In this document: piece after piece, positions 55,597-64,000 of the stretch
Layout: every line of letters starts with the position of its first letter
How positions within the stretch are numbered: the first letter of the stretch is position 1
Assembly: GCA_020854035.1 (NCBI GenBank)
Contig: JADZGE010000087.1
Span: 1 to 64,000, forward strand
From: Burkholderiales bacterium
GTDB lineage: Bacteria > Pseudomonadota > Gammaproteobacteria > Burkholderiales > SG8-41
Direction: 5' to 3'
DNA: 64,000 nt
Translations under genes and position numbers: made by a program
Notes under the pieces: generated by a model
Seen by the model: the letters and a program-made list of their open reading frames with translations, nothing else
Told to the model about the DNA's origin: nothing
Databases searched by the model: none

Positions 55597-56571
55597 TTAC
55601 TTCACGGTGATACGCGCGTCCTTGATGACGCGCGCCCACAATTCCATGTTCGCCCTGGTCATGGCCCTGAAATCCTCGGGGGTGCTCCACGCGGGCTCAA
55701 ATCCCTGAACGGCGAGCTTCGCCTTGACATCGCCCATCTTCGCGATCTTGCGGATCTCCGTATTGAGCGCCCTGATCACCGCACCAGGCGTCCCGGCCGG
55801 TGCGATCAGCCCGTAGTCGACGGTCACGGCGTATCCCGGAAAGCCGGACTCGGCAATCGTCGCCACCTCCGGCAGCACTTCGATGCGTTTCGCGCTCGTC
55901 ACGGCAATTGCATGGACACGCCCGGACTTGATCACGGCCATCGCGGATGCGGTCGTTCCGAGGGCTACCGGAACCTCGCCGGCCGCGAGCGCAACGATGG
56001 CGGGCGCGGCGCCCTTGTAGGGAACATGATGAAATCGCGTTCCCGAGCGGCTCTGCAGGAGCTCCATCGCAAGGTGGCCCCCGCCAGCCACTCCCGAGCT
56101 GCCATAGCCGATTTCCCCCGGTTTCCCTCGTGCCGCGGACAATAGATCCGCCAGTGACTTCGCTCGCATGGATGGATGCGTGACCATCACGAATGCGCCC
56201 GCCGCGACCAGGGACACGTACGCGAAGTCCTTCAGCAGGTCGTAGTCGAGCTTGGGATAGATGCTTGGGCTCGTCGCGAGCGTCGAACCGGCCAGCATCA
56301 GCGTGTACCCGTCGGGAGTCGCGCGCGCCGTGATCCCGGCAGCAAGTGTCGCGCCCGCGCCGGGCCGGTTGTCCACGATCACCGCCTGACCCAGGCTCTC
56401 GGTGATCTTGGGGCCGATCACGCGCGCGACGTAATCCGATCCACCGCCAGCGGCGAAGCCGTCGAGTACCCGGATCGGCCTGGTCGGGTAGCCATCGGTT
56501 CTATCGCTCGCGGCCCACACGCCGCAGCTCGCGTGCGCAACCATTACCGAACAAAGCAGCGATTTCCACAT
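55597..56571 (-). CDS. Bug/TctC substrate-binding protein
   Basis: YPTRPIRVLDGFAAGGGSDYVARVI, IVDNRPGAGATLA, TPDGYTLMLA, HVPYKGAAPAI. Confidence 0.93.
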   Translation of the reverse strand: MWKSLLCSVMVAHASCGVWAASDRTDGYPTRPIRVLDGFAAGGGSDYVARVIGPKITESLGQAVIVDNRPGAGATLAAGITARATPDGYTLMLAGSTLATSPSIYPKLDYDLLKDFAYVSLVAAGAFVMVTHPSMRAKSLADLLSAARGKPGEIGYGSSGVAGGGHLAMELLQSRSGTRFHHVPYKGAAPAIVALAAGEVPVALGTTASAMAVIKSGRVHAIAVTSAKRIEVLPEVATIAESGFPGYAVTVDYGLIAPAGTPGAVIRALNTEIRKIAKMGDVKAKLAVQGFEPAWSTPEDFRAMTRANMELWARVIKDARITVK

Positions 56572-56812
56572 GGAGTACCTCGCTTCCTTTCGGGTGCATG
56601 AAGGGCCTGAATGCTGCGGCGCCGGCACGCGGTTACGCATGGTTCTCGTCACCTCGTCCTGTCCGTGCATGGGCAGCCCGCCCTGAGCCGGTCGCAGCGC
56701 GCGATCTGCATCGAGTGCTCGTTCGCCTCCGGGCCGCTCGCTTGGCATCGGTGCGGGATGGGTGATCGGGGACCCGCAAGGTGAGGCGCGCGATGCGGCG
56801 CCGGCCGTGGCC

Positions 56813-57607
56813 TCAATAGCCGCCGGCGGCCGCGGGGGCGAGCGGCTTCCAGCCCGTGAGCCGGGCGACTTCCGCCTTCATGAAGTTCGCCATGGCGATG
56901 CGATCGGCGCCGAGCATCACCATCCGGAAACCCTGGTCGAGGTAGCGCTGCGTGAATTTCGAGCTGGAGGTGTGTATGCCCGCGACGATCCCGTGCCGGT
57001 TGCAGGCGTCGAGAATCCGGTTGACGGTCGCGACGTGCTGCGGATCGTCGTTGTCCATCACGGGCGGCAGCCCCAGGGCAAGCGCGAGGTCGGTCGGCCC
57101 GATGTAGGCGGCGTCCACGCCCGGAGTGGAGACGATCTCGTCGAGCTTCGCGATGCCTTCCGGCGTTTCGATCATCACCACGCACGCGATTTGCGCGTTC
57201 GCGTGCTTCTGGTAGTCGGCGCCGGCGTAGAGCAGCACGCGGTTCGGCCCGTTGCTGCGCATGCCCGCCGGGGGGTAGCGACAGGCGGCGACGGCGCGCT
57301 CGGCCTCGGCGCGGTTACTCACCATCGGCACGATCACCCCGTAGGCGCCGGCGTCGAGAACCTTCATGATCATCGCGGGCTCGTTCCATGGCACCCGCAC
57401 GAACGGCGTGACGCCGGTCGTCGAGATCGCCGTCAGCATCGGCACCGTGTCGGCGTAGTCGATGCAGCCGTGCTGCATGTCGATGCAGAGCCAGTCGAGC
57501 CCGGTATGAGCCATGACTTCGGCCGGCAGGCAATGCGGAATCGAGAGCCAGCCGCCGACGGCCGGCCGGCCCTCACGCCAAAGCTGCTTCACGCGGTTGA
57601 TGCGCAC
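56813..57607 (-). CDS. HpcH/HpaI aldolase/citrate lyase family protein
   Basis: VGGWLSIPHCLPAEVMAHTGLDWLCIDMQHG; CVVMIETPEGIAKLDEIVSTPGVDAAYIGPTDLALALG. Confidence 0.93.
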   Translation of the reverse strand: MRINRVKQLWREGRPAVGGWLSIPHCLPAEVMAHTGLDWLCIDMQHGCIDYADTVPMLTAISTTGVTPFVRVPWNEPAMIMKVLDAGAYGVIVPMVSNRAEAERAVAACRYPPAGMRSNGPNRVLLYAGADYQKHANAQIACVVMIETPEGIAKLDEIVSTPGVDAAYIGPTDLALALGLPPVMDNDDPQHVATVNRILDACNRHGIVAGIHTSSSKFTQRYLDQGFRMVMLGADRIAMANFMKAEVARLTGWKPLAPAAAGGY

Positions 57608-57981
57608 GTGCTTCCTCCCGGGGATGTGCGAAACGGACCGAGCCGGGATTGTAGCCGCTCGGTCGCGCACCGGGGCGATAAGGCGGGGCTCAAGCCTCGG
57701 GCGGCGGCGCCGATACATGAGGGCGTTGCACGAAGCGATCGCCACCGGGCGGGCGTCGAACCCTCGGCGTCGCGAGCGTGAGATCCGTCCGGTTCGCGGG
57801 GCAGGGAGCGGGTTTTCCCGGTGCGGCAGCCGGGTGCTCCGCGGGGAGGCGCCGCACGTCGGCTTCCGGCGGGTCCCAAGTCAGCTCCGTGCACCGGGCA
57901 CGGAACTTGCGATGGACAAAGTGCCACGCTCCTGTCCGGCGAGTGGCGAGCGGCAATTGCGAGGATCCAGGGGGAAGCATC

Positions 57982-58212
57982 GTGTCGTCCAAACCGTGTG
58001 GGCGTTGCCGCGACTGGGCAACTTCGCCCGAAGTGTTGCCCGAGGTGCTCGGCAACCGGTGGAGCGCCTGCGATGGCTGCACCCACGAACGCCATATGAA
58101 GGCGGTGACCGAGCAATACCAGACTCGCCGCCCGCGCTGGTGGATGGTGGGCAACGTGGTCGTCGTGCCGATCTGGATGGTGGAGGTGCTGAAGACCCGC
58201 AAGACCATCTGA
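57982..58212 (+). CDS. Small putative zinc-ribbon protein
   Basis: KPCGRCRDWATSPEVLPEVLGNRWSACDGCTHERHMKAVTEQYQTRRPRWWMVGNVVVVPIWMVEVLKTRKTI; paired CxxC motifs. Confidence 0.4.
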   Translation: MSSKPCGRCRDWATSPEVLPEVLGNRWSACDGCTHERHMKAVTEQYQTRRPRWWMVGNVVVVPIWMVEVLKTRKTI

Positions 58213-58309
58213 GGTAGGATTTCCCCGGCGGGCGTGCGGGCACGGCCCCGCGCGCGCATCGAGGCGCGGGTCGCATCCGCCGTCTGCGCCGATTACGGGG
58301 GAGGAGTCC

Positions 58310-59302
58310 ATGGCGCTTGTTCCTGCGCGCGGTGCTGCCCTCGCCTGCGGAATGTTCGTCGCGCTGGCGAGCGCCGCCGCCCTCGCGCAGCCGGCCGCGC
58401 CGGCCGGCTGGCCCGCGAAGCCGATACGGCTCATCGTGCCTTTCCCCGGCGGGGCGTCGAGCGATATCGTGGGGCGGATGCTGGTCCAGAAGATGGCCGG
58501 GGAACTCGGCCAGCAGGTGGTGGTGGACAACCGGGCCGGCGTCGGCGGAAACCTGGGAATCGGCGTCGCCGCCAAGGCCCCGCCCGACGGCTACACCATG
58601 GTCATCGCGACCGCGAGCATCGCCGTCAGCGCCTCGCTCTATGCAAACCCCGGCTACGACGCCGTCCGGGATCTCGCGCCGGTCGCCCGGCTCACCTCGA
58701 TCCCCAACGTGCTGCTGGTCCACCCATCGGTGCCGGCGCGGACGCTGCGGCAATTCGTCGAACTCGCCCGGGCGCACCCGGGCAGACTCAACTTCGGATC
58801 GGGCGGCGCCGGAACGACCAACCATCTCGCCAACGAGCTCCTGAAGCACCTCGAGCGAATCGATCTCGTGCACGTGCCCTTCAAAGGCGTCACCCAGGCG
58901 ATGACGGCGATGATGAGCGGCGAGGTGGACAACGTGGTCATGCCGGTCACGACGGCCTTGCCGCAGGTCCGGGCGGGCAGGGTGCGGGCGCTGGCGGTGC
59001 TGACGGAAAAGCGCGTCGCGGTGCTTCCCGAGGTCCCGACCAGCATGGAGGCGGGCGTGACGGGCTTCACGATGCCGTTGTGGTATGGCATGTTCGCGCC
59101 GGCCGCAACGCCGCTCGAGATCGTGGCGCGCTTGAACGCCGGGCTGGTGAAGGCGCTGCAGGCGCCGGACGTGCGCGACCGGCTGATCGCCATGGGTGTC
59201 GATCCGTGGCCGGGCAGCGCCGGGGAGCTCGCGGAACTGCTGCGCGCGGACATCCAGCGCTACGGGGTCGTCGTGCGCGCCGCCGGGCTCCCGAGGCAGT
59301 GA
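58310..59302 (+). CDS. Bug/TctC substrate-binding protein
   Basis: WPAKPIRLIVPFPGGASSDIVGRML, VVDNRAGVGGNLG, PPDGYTMVIA. Confidence 0.95.
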   Translation: MALVPARGAALACGMFVALASAAALAQPAAPAGWPAKPIRLIVPFPGGASSDIVGRMLVQKMAGELGQQVVVDNRAGVGGNLGIGVAAKAPPDGYTMVIATASIAVSASLYANPGYDAVRDLAPVARLTSIPNVLLVHPSVPARTLRQFVELARAHPGRLNFGSGGAGTTNHLANELLKHLERIDLVHVPFKGVTQAMTAMMSGEVDNVVMPVTTALPQVRAGRVRALAVLTEKRVAVLPEVPTSMEAGVTGFTMPLWYGMFAPAATPLEIVARLNAGLVKALQAPDVRDRLIAMGVDPWPGSAGELAELLRADIQRYGVVVRAAGLPRQ

Positions 59303-59318
59303 TGGAGAAGGGGAGATC

Positions 59319-59435
59319 ATGGCACTGACACCCGTTCGGCTCGTCGTCACCGGCACCGACGGAGAGGGGCGATCCCGGGTGGTGTGGGACGGCCCGATGC
59401 GGCCCCGGCCCGTCGCGGGCTGCCGGACGGTGTGA
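59319..59435 (+). pseudogene. N-terminal fragment of a cupin-type protein gene
   Basis: MALTPVRLVVTGTDGEGRSRVVWDGPMRPRPVAGCRTV*: resembles the (R)RVVTGxDxxGRSVVxxDGP start of cupin proteins, then terminates. Confidence 0.45.
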
Positions 59436-59610
59436 AGCCGCAGCGGCGCATCGTCGCCATCGACCGCGAAGCGAGGAAATCGAGACCGAGCAGCGCCGCG
59501 GTTGCGGGTTCCGCGATGTTGAGCGGAGTGCCCGCACGATCCGCCCGCGGGCGGACGTTGCTTGATAAACTGCGCGTCGGGAATCGAGTGAAGCGCGCTG
59601 CGGCGCGCAG

Positions 59611-60714
59611 ATGTCCACCAACCGGAGAGCCGTCTTGGCCAACGAGCCGTACCCGTCCGCCGTCAAGCACGATGTCGCGCCCGGGAGCGAGGGGAAGCCC
59701 GCGGGCACACGCCGCTACCGCCGCGTCATCGATGCCCACATGCACTGGTATCCGGAGGCGTTCGTCGATCTCATGAAGAAGAAGGGGCCGGCGAACGGCG
59801 CCGTCATGGGCGAGGATGGCGAGGGCAACCCGGTGGTGCTGTCCGTTCCGGGCTGCACGCAGACCTCGGTCATGCGCCGGAGCATGACCCGCCTCGACGA
59901 CATCATCGAGGCCATGAACCGGCGCAAGGTGGACACCTATGCGCTGTCGATGACGAATCCGCTCATGTACTGGGCACCGGCCGGCTTCGGGCTGGAACTC
60001 GCCGCCGCCCACAACGACGCCTGCGTTGATGCGCACCGGAAGTACCCGCAGCGCTTCTTCGGCACGATCATCCTGCCGATGCAGGACGTGAAGCTCGCGG
60101 CGCAGGAACTGGAGCGCATGGCGAAGTACCCGTGCATGCGGGCGGTGTTCATCGCCGAGCATATCAACGGGAAGAATCTGCACGAGAAGGAGTTCTGGCC
60201 GATCTACGAGCGCGCGCAGGCGCTCGGGCTGCCGCTTTTCCTGACCAACCTCTACCCGACCGGCGCGGAACGGATGAAGGACTTCTTCATGATCAACGTT
60301 CTCGGCAATCCGCAGGAGGCGGGCTATGCCGCGATGAGCCTGGTCTGCGGCGGGGTCCTCGACGCGTTCCCGAAGCTGGAGGTTTTCCTGCCGCACGCCG
60401 GGGGCACGTTTCCGTGGCTGATCGGAAGGCTCGACCTCGGATTCCGGGTGAGCGCGGACCTCGGGCACATGACGAAGCCGGCGGCCGGGTACCTGCGGCG
60501 CTTTCACTACGATCTCATCACGCACCACCCGGTCATCATGCGCAACCTCATCGATCTCGTCGGCGTCGACCGCATCGTCGCGGGGACCGATTTTCCGCAG
60601 GGCATGTCGGTGAGGCAGCCGGTCGATTTCGTCGAGTCGATACCGGGCCTCACGCACGAGGAGCGCTCGGCGATCCTGTGCGAGAACCCGGCGCGGCTGC
60701 TCGGCATCGCGTGA
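59611..60714 (+). CDS. Amidohydrolase family protein (ACMSD-like)
   Basis: YRRVIDAHMHWYPEAFVDLM; LPLFLTNLYPTG; FLPHAGGTFPWLIGRLDLGF; VDRIVAGTDFPQGM. Confidence 0.92.
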   Translation: MSTNRRAVLANEPYPSAVKHDVAPGSEGKPAGTRRYRRVIDAHMHWYPEAFVDLMKKKGPANGAVMGEDGEGNPVVLSVPGCTQTSVMRRSMTRLDDIIEAMNRRKVDTYALSMTNPLMYWAPAGFGLELAAAHNDACVDAHRKYPQRFFGTIILPMQDVKLAAQELERMAKYPCMRAVFIAEHINGKNLHEKEFWPIYERAQALGLPLFLTNLYPTGAERMKDFFMINVLGNPQEAGYAAMSLVCGGVLDAFPKLEVFLPHAGGTFPWLIGRLDLGFRVSADLGHMTKPAAGYLRRFHYDLITHHPVIMRNLIDLVGVDRIVAGTDFPQGMSVRQPVDFVESIPGLTHEERSAILCENPARLLGIA

Positions 60715-61017
60715 GCCGTGCGGGGCATTGGTCCCCGCGCGGAGCGCCCCGCCGAGGTCAACCGGTCGGGCAAGGCGGTTCGCCGCTACCCTGCAGCGCC
60801 ATGGCCGCCGGCGCTCATGGCTGGCCTGGAATGTGCATATAATCACCACCATGCGAGGCGTCGGCGGCAAGTCCGGGCCGTGTGGCGGGATGTCGGCGGA
60901 AGTCCTTGAATTCATTGGGGCGGGTGGGCGACCCCGGAACACGCGTCGGGGCGGTCCCGGGGGGAACCGGAGGCAATGTCGTAATTTCGTCGGCGTGGCC
61001 GGCGAGGGGGCAGGAGG

Positions 61018-61314
61018 ATGGACATGGCGGGCGGAATCTGGGTGCTGGTGCTGCTCGGTATGGTGACCGTGCTGCTCGTCATCGCGGTCGTGCTGATGGC
61101 CGCGATCGCGGCGCAGCTGCGTGGCCTTCGCGCCGAGACCACGAAGGCGCGTGACCAGCTCGCGAAGATGGACTGGACGCAGCTCCTCTTCAACGGGGTG
61201 CAGCACCTGAAGGAGACCCGCCAGGCGCTCGAAACGATCGACAAGCGCCTGCAGAAGCTCGAGGCGCTGGAGAAGGTGCAGCTCTCGCACATCAATCTCC
61301 GGGCGGGACGATAG
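61018..61314 (+). CDS. Small membrane protein: N-terminal TM helix plus coiled-coil
   Basis: GGIWVLVLLGMVTVLLVIAVVLMAAIAAQLRGLRAETTKARDQLAKMDWTQLLFNGVQHLKETRQALETIDKRLQKLEALEKVQ. Confidence 0.7.
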   Translation: MDMAGGIWVLVLLGMVTVLLVIAVVLMAAIAAQLRGLRAETTKARDQLAKMDWTQLLFNGVQHLKETRQALETIDKRLQKLEALEKVQLSHINLRAGR

Positions 61315-61335
61315 CGGCACCGGCGCCGGCTCGCG

Positions 61336-61359
61336 GGGCGGCCCGCCAGCCGCCCTTTT
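61336..61359 (+). terminator. Rho-independent terminator GGGCGGC-CCGCCA-GCCGCCC-TTTT
   Basis: 7-bp GC stem with T4 tail, 21 nt after the stop of the preceding gene. Confidence 0.75.
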
Positions 61360-61503
61360 CGCGTACCGGGGCGCGGCGAGCGGACCCGCGGTCGCGTCGT
61401 GGCCCGATGCCGGGGCGCATGCTAGGATGGCCGCTCCCGCCGGGGCGAACCGCGCAACGGCTCGTCGCTCATCACTCGCAGCTCGTCACGCCCAGGTTCC
61501 GCG

Positions 61504-62610
61504 ATGCCGGATTTCCGCCATGCGCACGCCGCGAACGCCGACTGGCGGGAGGCGGTGGCCTCCTGCATCGAGCGGCTCGGCAGTGGGCCGGCGAGCCTCG
61601 GCTTCGTGTACGTCACGGATCTCCTCGCGGAGCATGCGGCGGAGATACTCGCCGCGTTCAGGAAGGCGACCGGCATTCCGCACTGGGTCGGTACCGTCGG
61701 CATCGGCGTGTGCGCGAGCGGGCGTGAATACTTCGACGAGCCGGCGGTCGCGGTGATGGCCGGCGATTTCGAGCCGGGCTCGTTCCAGGTGTTCTCGGGA
61801 GTCGCGAGCGCTTCCGACGTGGAGAACGTCGGGGTGAAATGCGGCGGGGCGCCGGCGAATTTCGCGATCGTGCACGCCGATCCCGCGAACGGGCGGCTCG
61901 CCGATCTCGTCTCGCGCCTCGCCGGCAGGGTCGAGAGCGGATTTCTCGTGGGCGGGCTCACCAGCTCGCGGCGCGAGAACCTGCAGTTCGCCGACGGCGT
62001 GGTGGAGGGCGGCATTTCGGGGGTGGCGTTCTCGGACGGGGTCACCATCGCGACGCGCCTCACCCAGGGGTGCTCGCCGCTCGGGCCCAAGCACGCCATC
62101 ACGGGCTGCCAGCAGAACGTGATCATCACGCTCGACGGGCGCCCGGCGCTCGATGTCTTTCGCGAGGACATCGGCGAAACACTCGCCCGCGACCTCAGCC
62201 GCATCGGCGGCCACGTGTTCGCCGGCTTGCCGATCGCGGGCAGCGATACCGGCGACTACGTGGTGCGCAATCTCGTCGGCATCGACCCGGCGAACAAGCT
62301 GATCGCCATCGGCGACATGGTCCAGGCGAATTCGAGCGTTCTCTTCTGCCGGCGCGACGCAAGGACGGCGCGGGAGGACATGAAACGCATGCTGGAGAGC
62401 ATCCGGCAGGGGATGTTCACCCGGCCGCGCGGCGGCGTGTACTACTCCTGCATCGGGCGCGGGGCGACCCTCTTCGGCCCCGACTCCGGGGAGCTCGGCA
62501 TGATCCGCGAGGCGCTCGGCGAGTTTCCGCTGGCGGGCTTTTTCTGCAACGGCGAGATCTCGCACAACCGGCTCTACGGCTACACCGGCGTACTGACGAT
62601 CTTCATGTGA
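61504..62610 (+). CDS. FIST domain (FIST_N/FIST_C) protein
   Basis: GIPHWVGTVGIGVCASGREYFDEPAVAVM; FLVGGLTSSRRENLQFADG; VSF-like GGVYYSCIGRGATLFGPDSGELGMIREALGEFPLAGFFCNGEISHNRLYGYTGVLTIF. Confidence 0.88.
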   Translation: MPDFRHAHAANADWREAVASCIERLGSGPASLGFVYVTDLLAEHAAEILAAFRKATGIPHWVGTVGIGVCASGREYFDEPAVAVMAGDFEPGSFQVFSGVASASDVENVGVKCGGAPANFAIVHADPANGRLADLVSRLAGRVESGFLVGGLTSSRRENLQFADGVVEGGISGVAFSDGVTIATRLTQGCSPLGPKHAITGCQQNVIITLDGRPALDVFREDIGETLARDLSRIGGHVFAGLPIAGSDTGDYVVRNLVGIDPANKLIAIGDMVQANSSVLFCRRDARTAREDMKRMLESIRQGMFTRPRGGVYYSCIGRGATLFGPDSGELGMIREALGEFPLAGFFCNGEISHNRLYGYTGVLTIFM

Positions 62611-63317
62611 TCGCGTTCCTGGAGAGACTTCCCGCCGTGCTGGCGCTCGGCTGGCTCGACGTGGTGGCGGTGGCGCTGTTCGCCGCGCTGTGGTTCGGCT
62701 ACGGCTGGTACGCGGACTACAGCGCCACGCCGCGGCCGCGGCTCGGCATGGAGTTCGCCCGCTACACGCGGGAGTGGTACGAGCGGATGATCGAGCGCGA
62801 CAACCGCATGATCGACGTCAATATCCTGCGCACGCTGACGCGCAGCTCCCAGTTCTTCGCGTCCACCACCATGCTGATCCTCGGCGCGCTCGTCGCGCTC
62901 CTCGGCTACGCGGAAACCGCCGCCCGGCTGGTGGCGCAGCTGCCGTTCACCCAGCAGGTCTCGCAGCGGCTGTGGGAGATCAAGATACTCGTGCTGCTGC
63001 TCATCTTCGTCTACGGCTTCTTCAAGTTTTCCTGGGCGATCCGGCAGTACGGTTTCGCATCGGTGCTCGTCGGGGCGGCGGCGAAGGGACCGGCGGACGC
63101 GGCGATGCACGGCCCGCATGTCGAGCGGCTCGCCGTCATCACCGGCTTCGCGAACCGCAACTTCAACCAGGGGCTGCGTGCCTATTATTTCGGCGTGGCG
63201 GCGCTGGCGTGGTTCCTGCACCCGGTGCTGATGATCGCCGTGACGCTCGGCGTGGTCTACGTGCTCCACCAGCGCGAGTTCCGGTCGCGGACGCTCGAAG
63301 TCCTTCGGAACAAGTGA
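62607..63317 (+). CDS. DUF599 family membrane protein
   Basis: LGWLDVVAVALFAALWFGYGWYADY...DVNILRTLTRSSQFFASTTMLILGALVALL...LVLLLIFVYGFFKFSWAIRQYGFASVLVGAA; GTGA overlap with FIST gene. Confidence 0.85.
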   Translation: MIAFLERLPAVLALGWLDVVAVALFAALWFGYGWYADYSATPRPRLGMEFARYTREWYERMIERDNRMIDVNILRTLTRSSQFFASTTMLILGALVALLGYAETAARLVAQLPFTQQVSQRLWEIKILVLLLIFVYGFFKFSWAIRQYGFASVLVGAAAKGPADAAMHGPHVERLAVITGFANRNFNQGLRAYYFGVAALAWFLHPVLMIAVTLGVVYVLHQREFRSRTLEVLRNK

Positions 63318-63401
63318 AGCCCTCGCCCACCGGCCGCCGGCGGCGACGCTCACCCGGTCAACTGCCCGTACAGGCTGACCGCTGGCGCCTGGCGCTTCCT
63401 C

Positions 63402-64000
63402 CTACTGCCCGGGCTTGATCCCTGCTTCGCGGATCGCCGCGCCCCACTTCTTCATCTCCTCGCGGAGAAAGGCGGAGAACTCCGCCGGCGTGCTGCCGAC
63501 CGCCGTGGCGCCGTCCGCCTCGAAGCGCTTCGCTATCTCGGGCAGCCTGACGATGCGACCGACCTCGGCCGCGACCCTGGCGAGAATCTCCGCCGGCACG
63601 CCGGCGGGCGCGACCATGCCCTGGAACGCCTCGGCACGGTAGCCTGGAAGCGTCTCGCCGACGGTCGGCACGTCGGGCATGGCCGCGAGCCGCTTCGCGC
63701 TGGTGATCGCGACGGCGCGGAGCTTCCCGGCGTTCACGTGCGGCGCGGCCGAAATGGTCGTCGTGAAGAGCATGGCGACGCGACCGCCGATCACGTCGGT
63801 CACCGCCGGCGGTATCCCCTTGTACGGCACGTGGATCATGGCGATCCCGGCGGCGCGCTGGAACATCTCGGCGGAGAGGTGCGGAGCGGAGCCGGCGCCC
63901 GGCGTGGCGAAGGCGAGCTCGCCTGGCTTCGACCGCGCGAGCGCGATGAGATCGTTCACCGTGCGCGCGGGCAGCGCCGGGCTCACCACCACGATATTGG
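63402..64000 (-). CDS. Bug/TctC substrate-binding protein, C-terminal part (continues past the right edge)
   Basis: VVVSPALPARTVNDLIALARSKPGELAFATPGAGSAPHLSAEMFQ...MIHVPYKGIPPAVTDVIGGRVAMLF. Confidence 0.93.
   Translation of the reverse strand, partial: NIVVVSPALPARTVNDLIALARSKPGELAFATPGAGSAPHLSAEMFQRAAGIAMIHVPYKGIPPAVTDVIGGRVAMLFTTTISAAPHVNAGKLRAVAITSAKRLAAMPDVPTVGETLPGYRAEAFQGMVAPAGVPAEILARVAAEVGRIVRLPEIAKRFEADGATAVGSTPAEFSAFLREEMKKWGAAIREAGIKPGQ

Noticed and set aside
1-64000. Prophage, integron, transposase, toxin-antitoxin or defence island
   Set aside because: No integrase, transposase, phage structural, restriction or toxin-antitoxin motifs recognised; content is metabolic/transport.
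1-64000. tRNA or rRNA genes
   Set aside because: No recognisable tRNA cloverleaf with CCA/T-loop or rRNA segments noticed by eye; a tRNAscan/Infernal run would be needed to exclude them fully.

Overview
GC-rich proteobacterial window, probably Betaproteobacteria/Burkholderiales-like (inferred from gene content; not verified). I see no rRNA, tRNA, CRISPR array, phage or intact IS element. The dominant feature is a set of 12 Bug/TctC-type periplasmic substrate-binding proteins (11 complete, one cut by the right edge). No TctA/TctB membrane partners are visible. They are interleaved with catabolic enzymes: amidohydrolases, amidase, M19- and AstE-like proteins, an ArgH-family lyase, a molybdenum hydroxylase, LLM flavin oxidoreductases, an opine-type dehydrogenase, a split TPP decarboxylase, an enolase-superfamily enzyme, M24, SDR and an HpcH aldolase. 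Two catabolic blocks stand out. The first (about 25.4-33.9 kb, +) is bracketed by two closely related Bug paralogues, and two of its metallohydrolase-like proteins appear to have lost canonical metal ligands. The second (about 35.7-57.6 kb, -) is a long co-directional block with many start/stop overlaps. Other content: an HPt / REC-EAL / REC-adenylate cyclase signalling operon; an NsrR-type nitrosative-stress locus with a good operator match; TetR and methyltransferase genes sharing two palindromes; an sdhC-sdhD-sdhB locus with no sdhA; a protein with three RidA-like domains next to a single-domain RidA; and several truncated gene relics (CDGSH, PEP-mutase-like, etfB, cupin). All functional calls come from reading translated motifs. 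No database searches were run.
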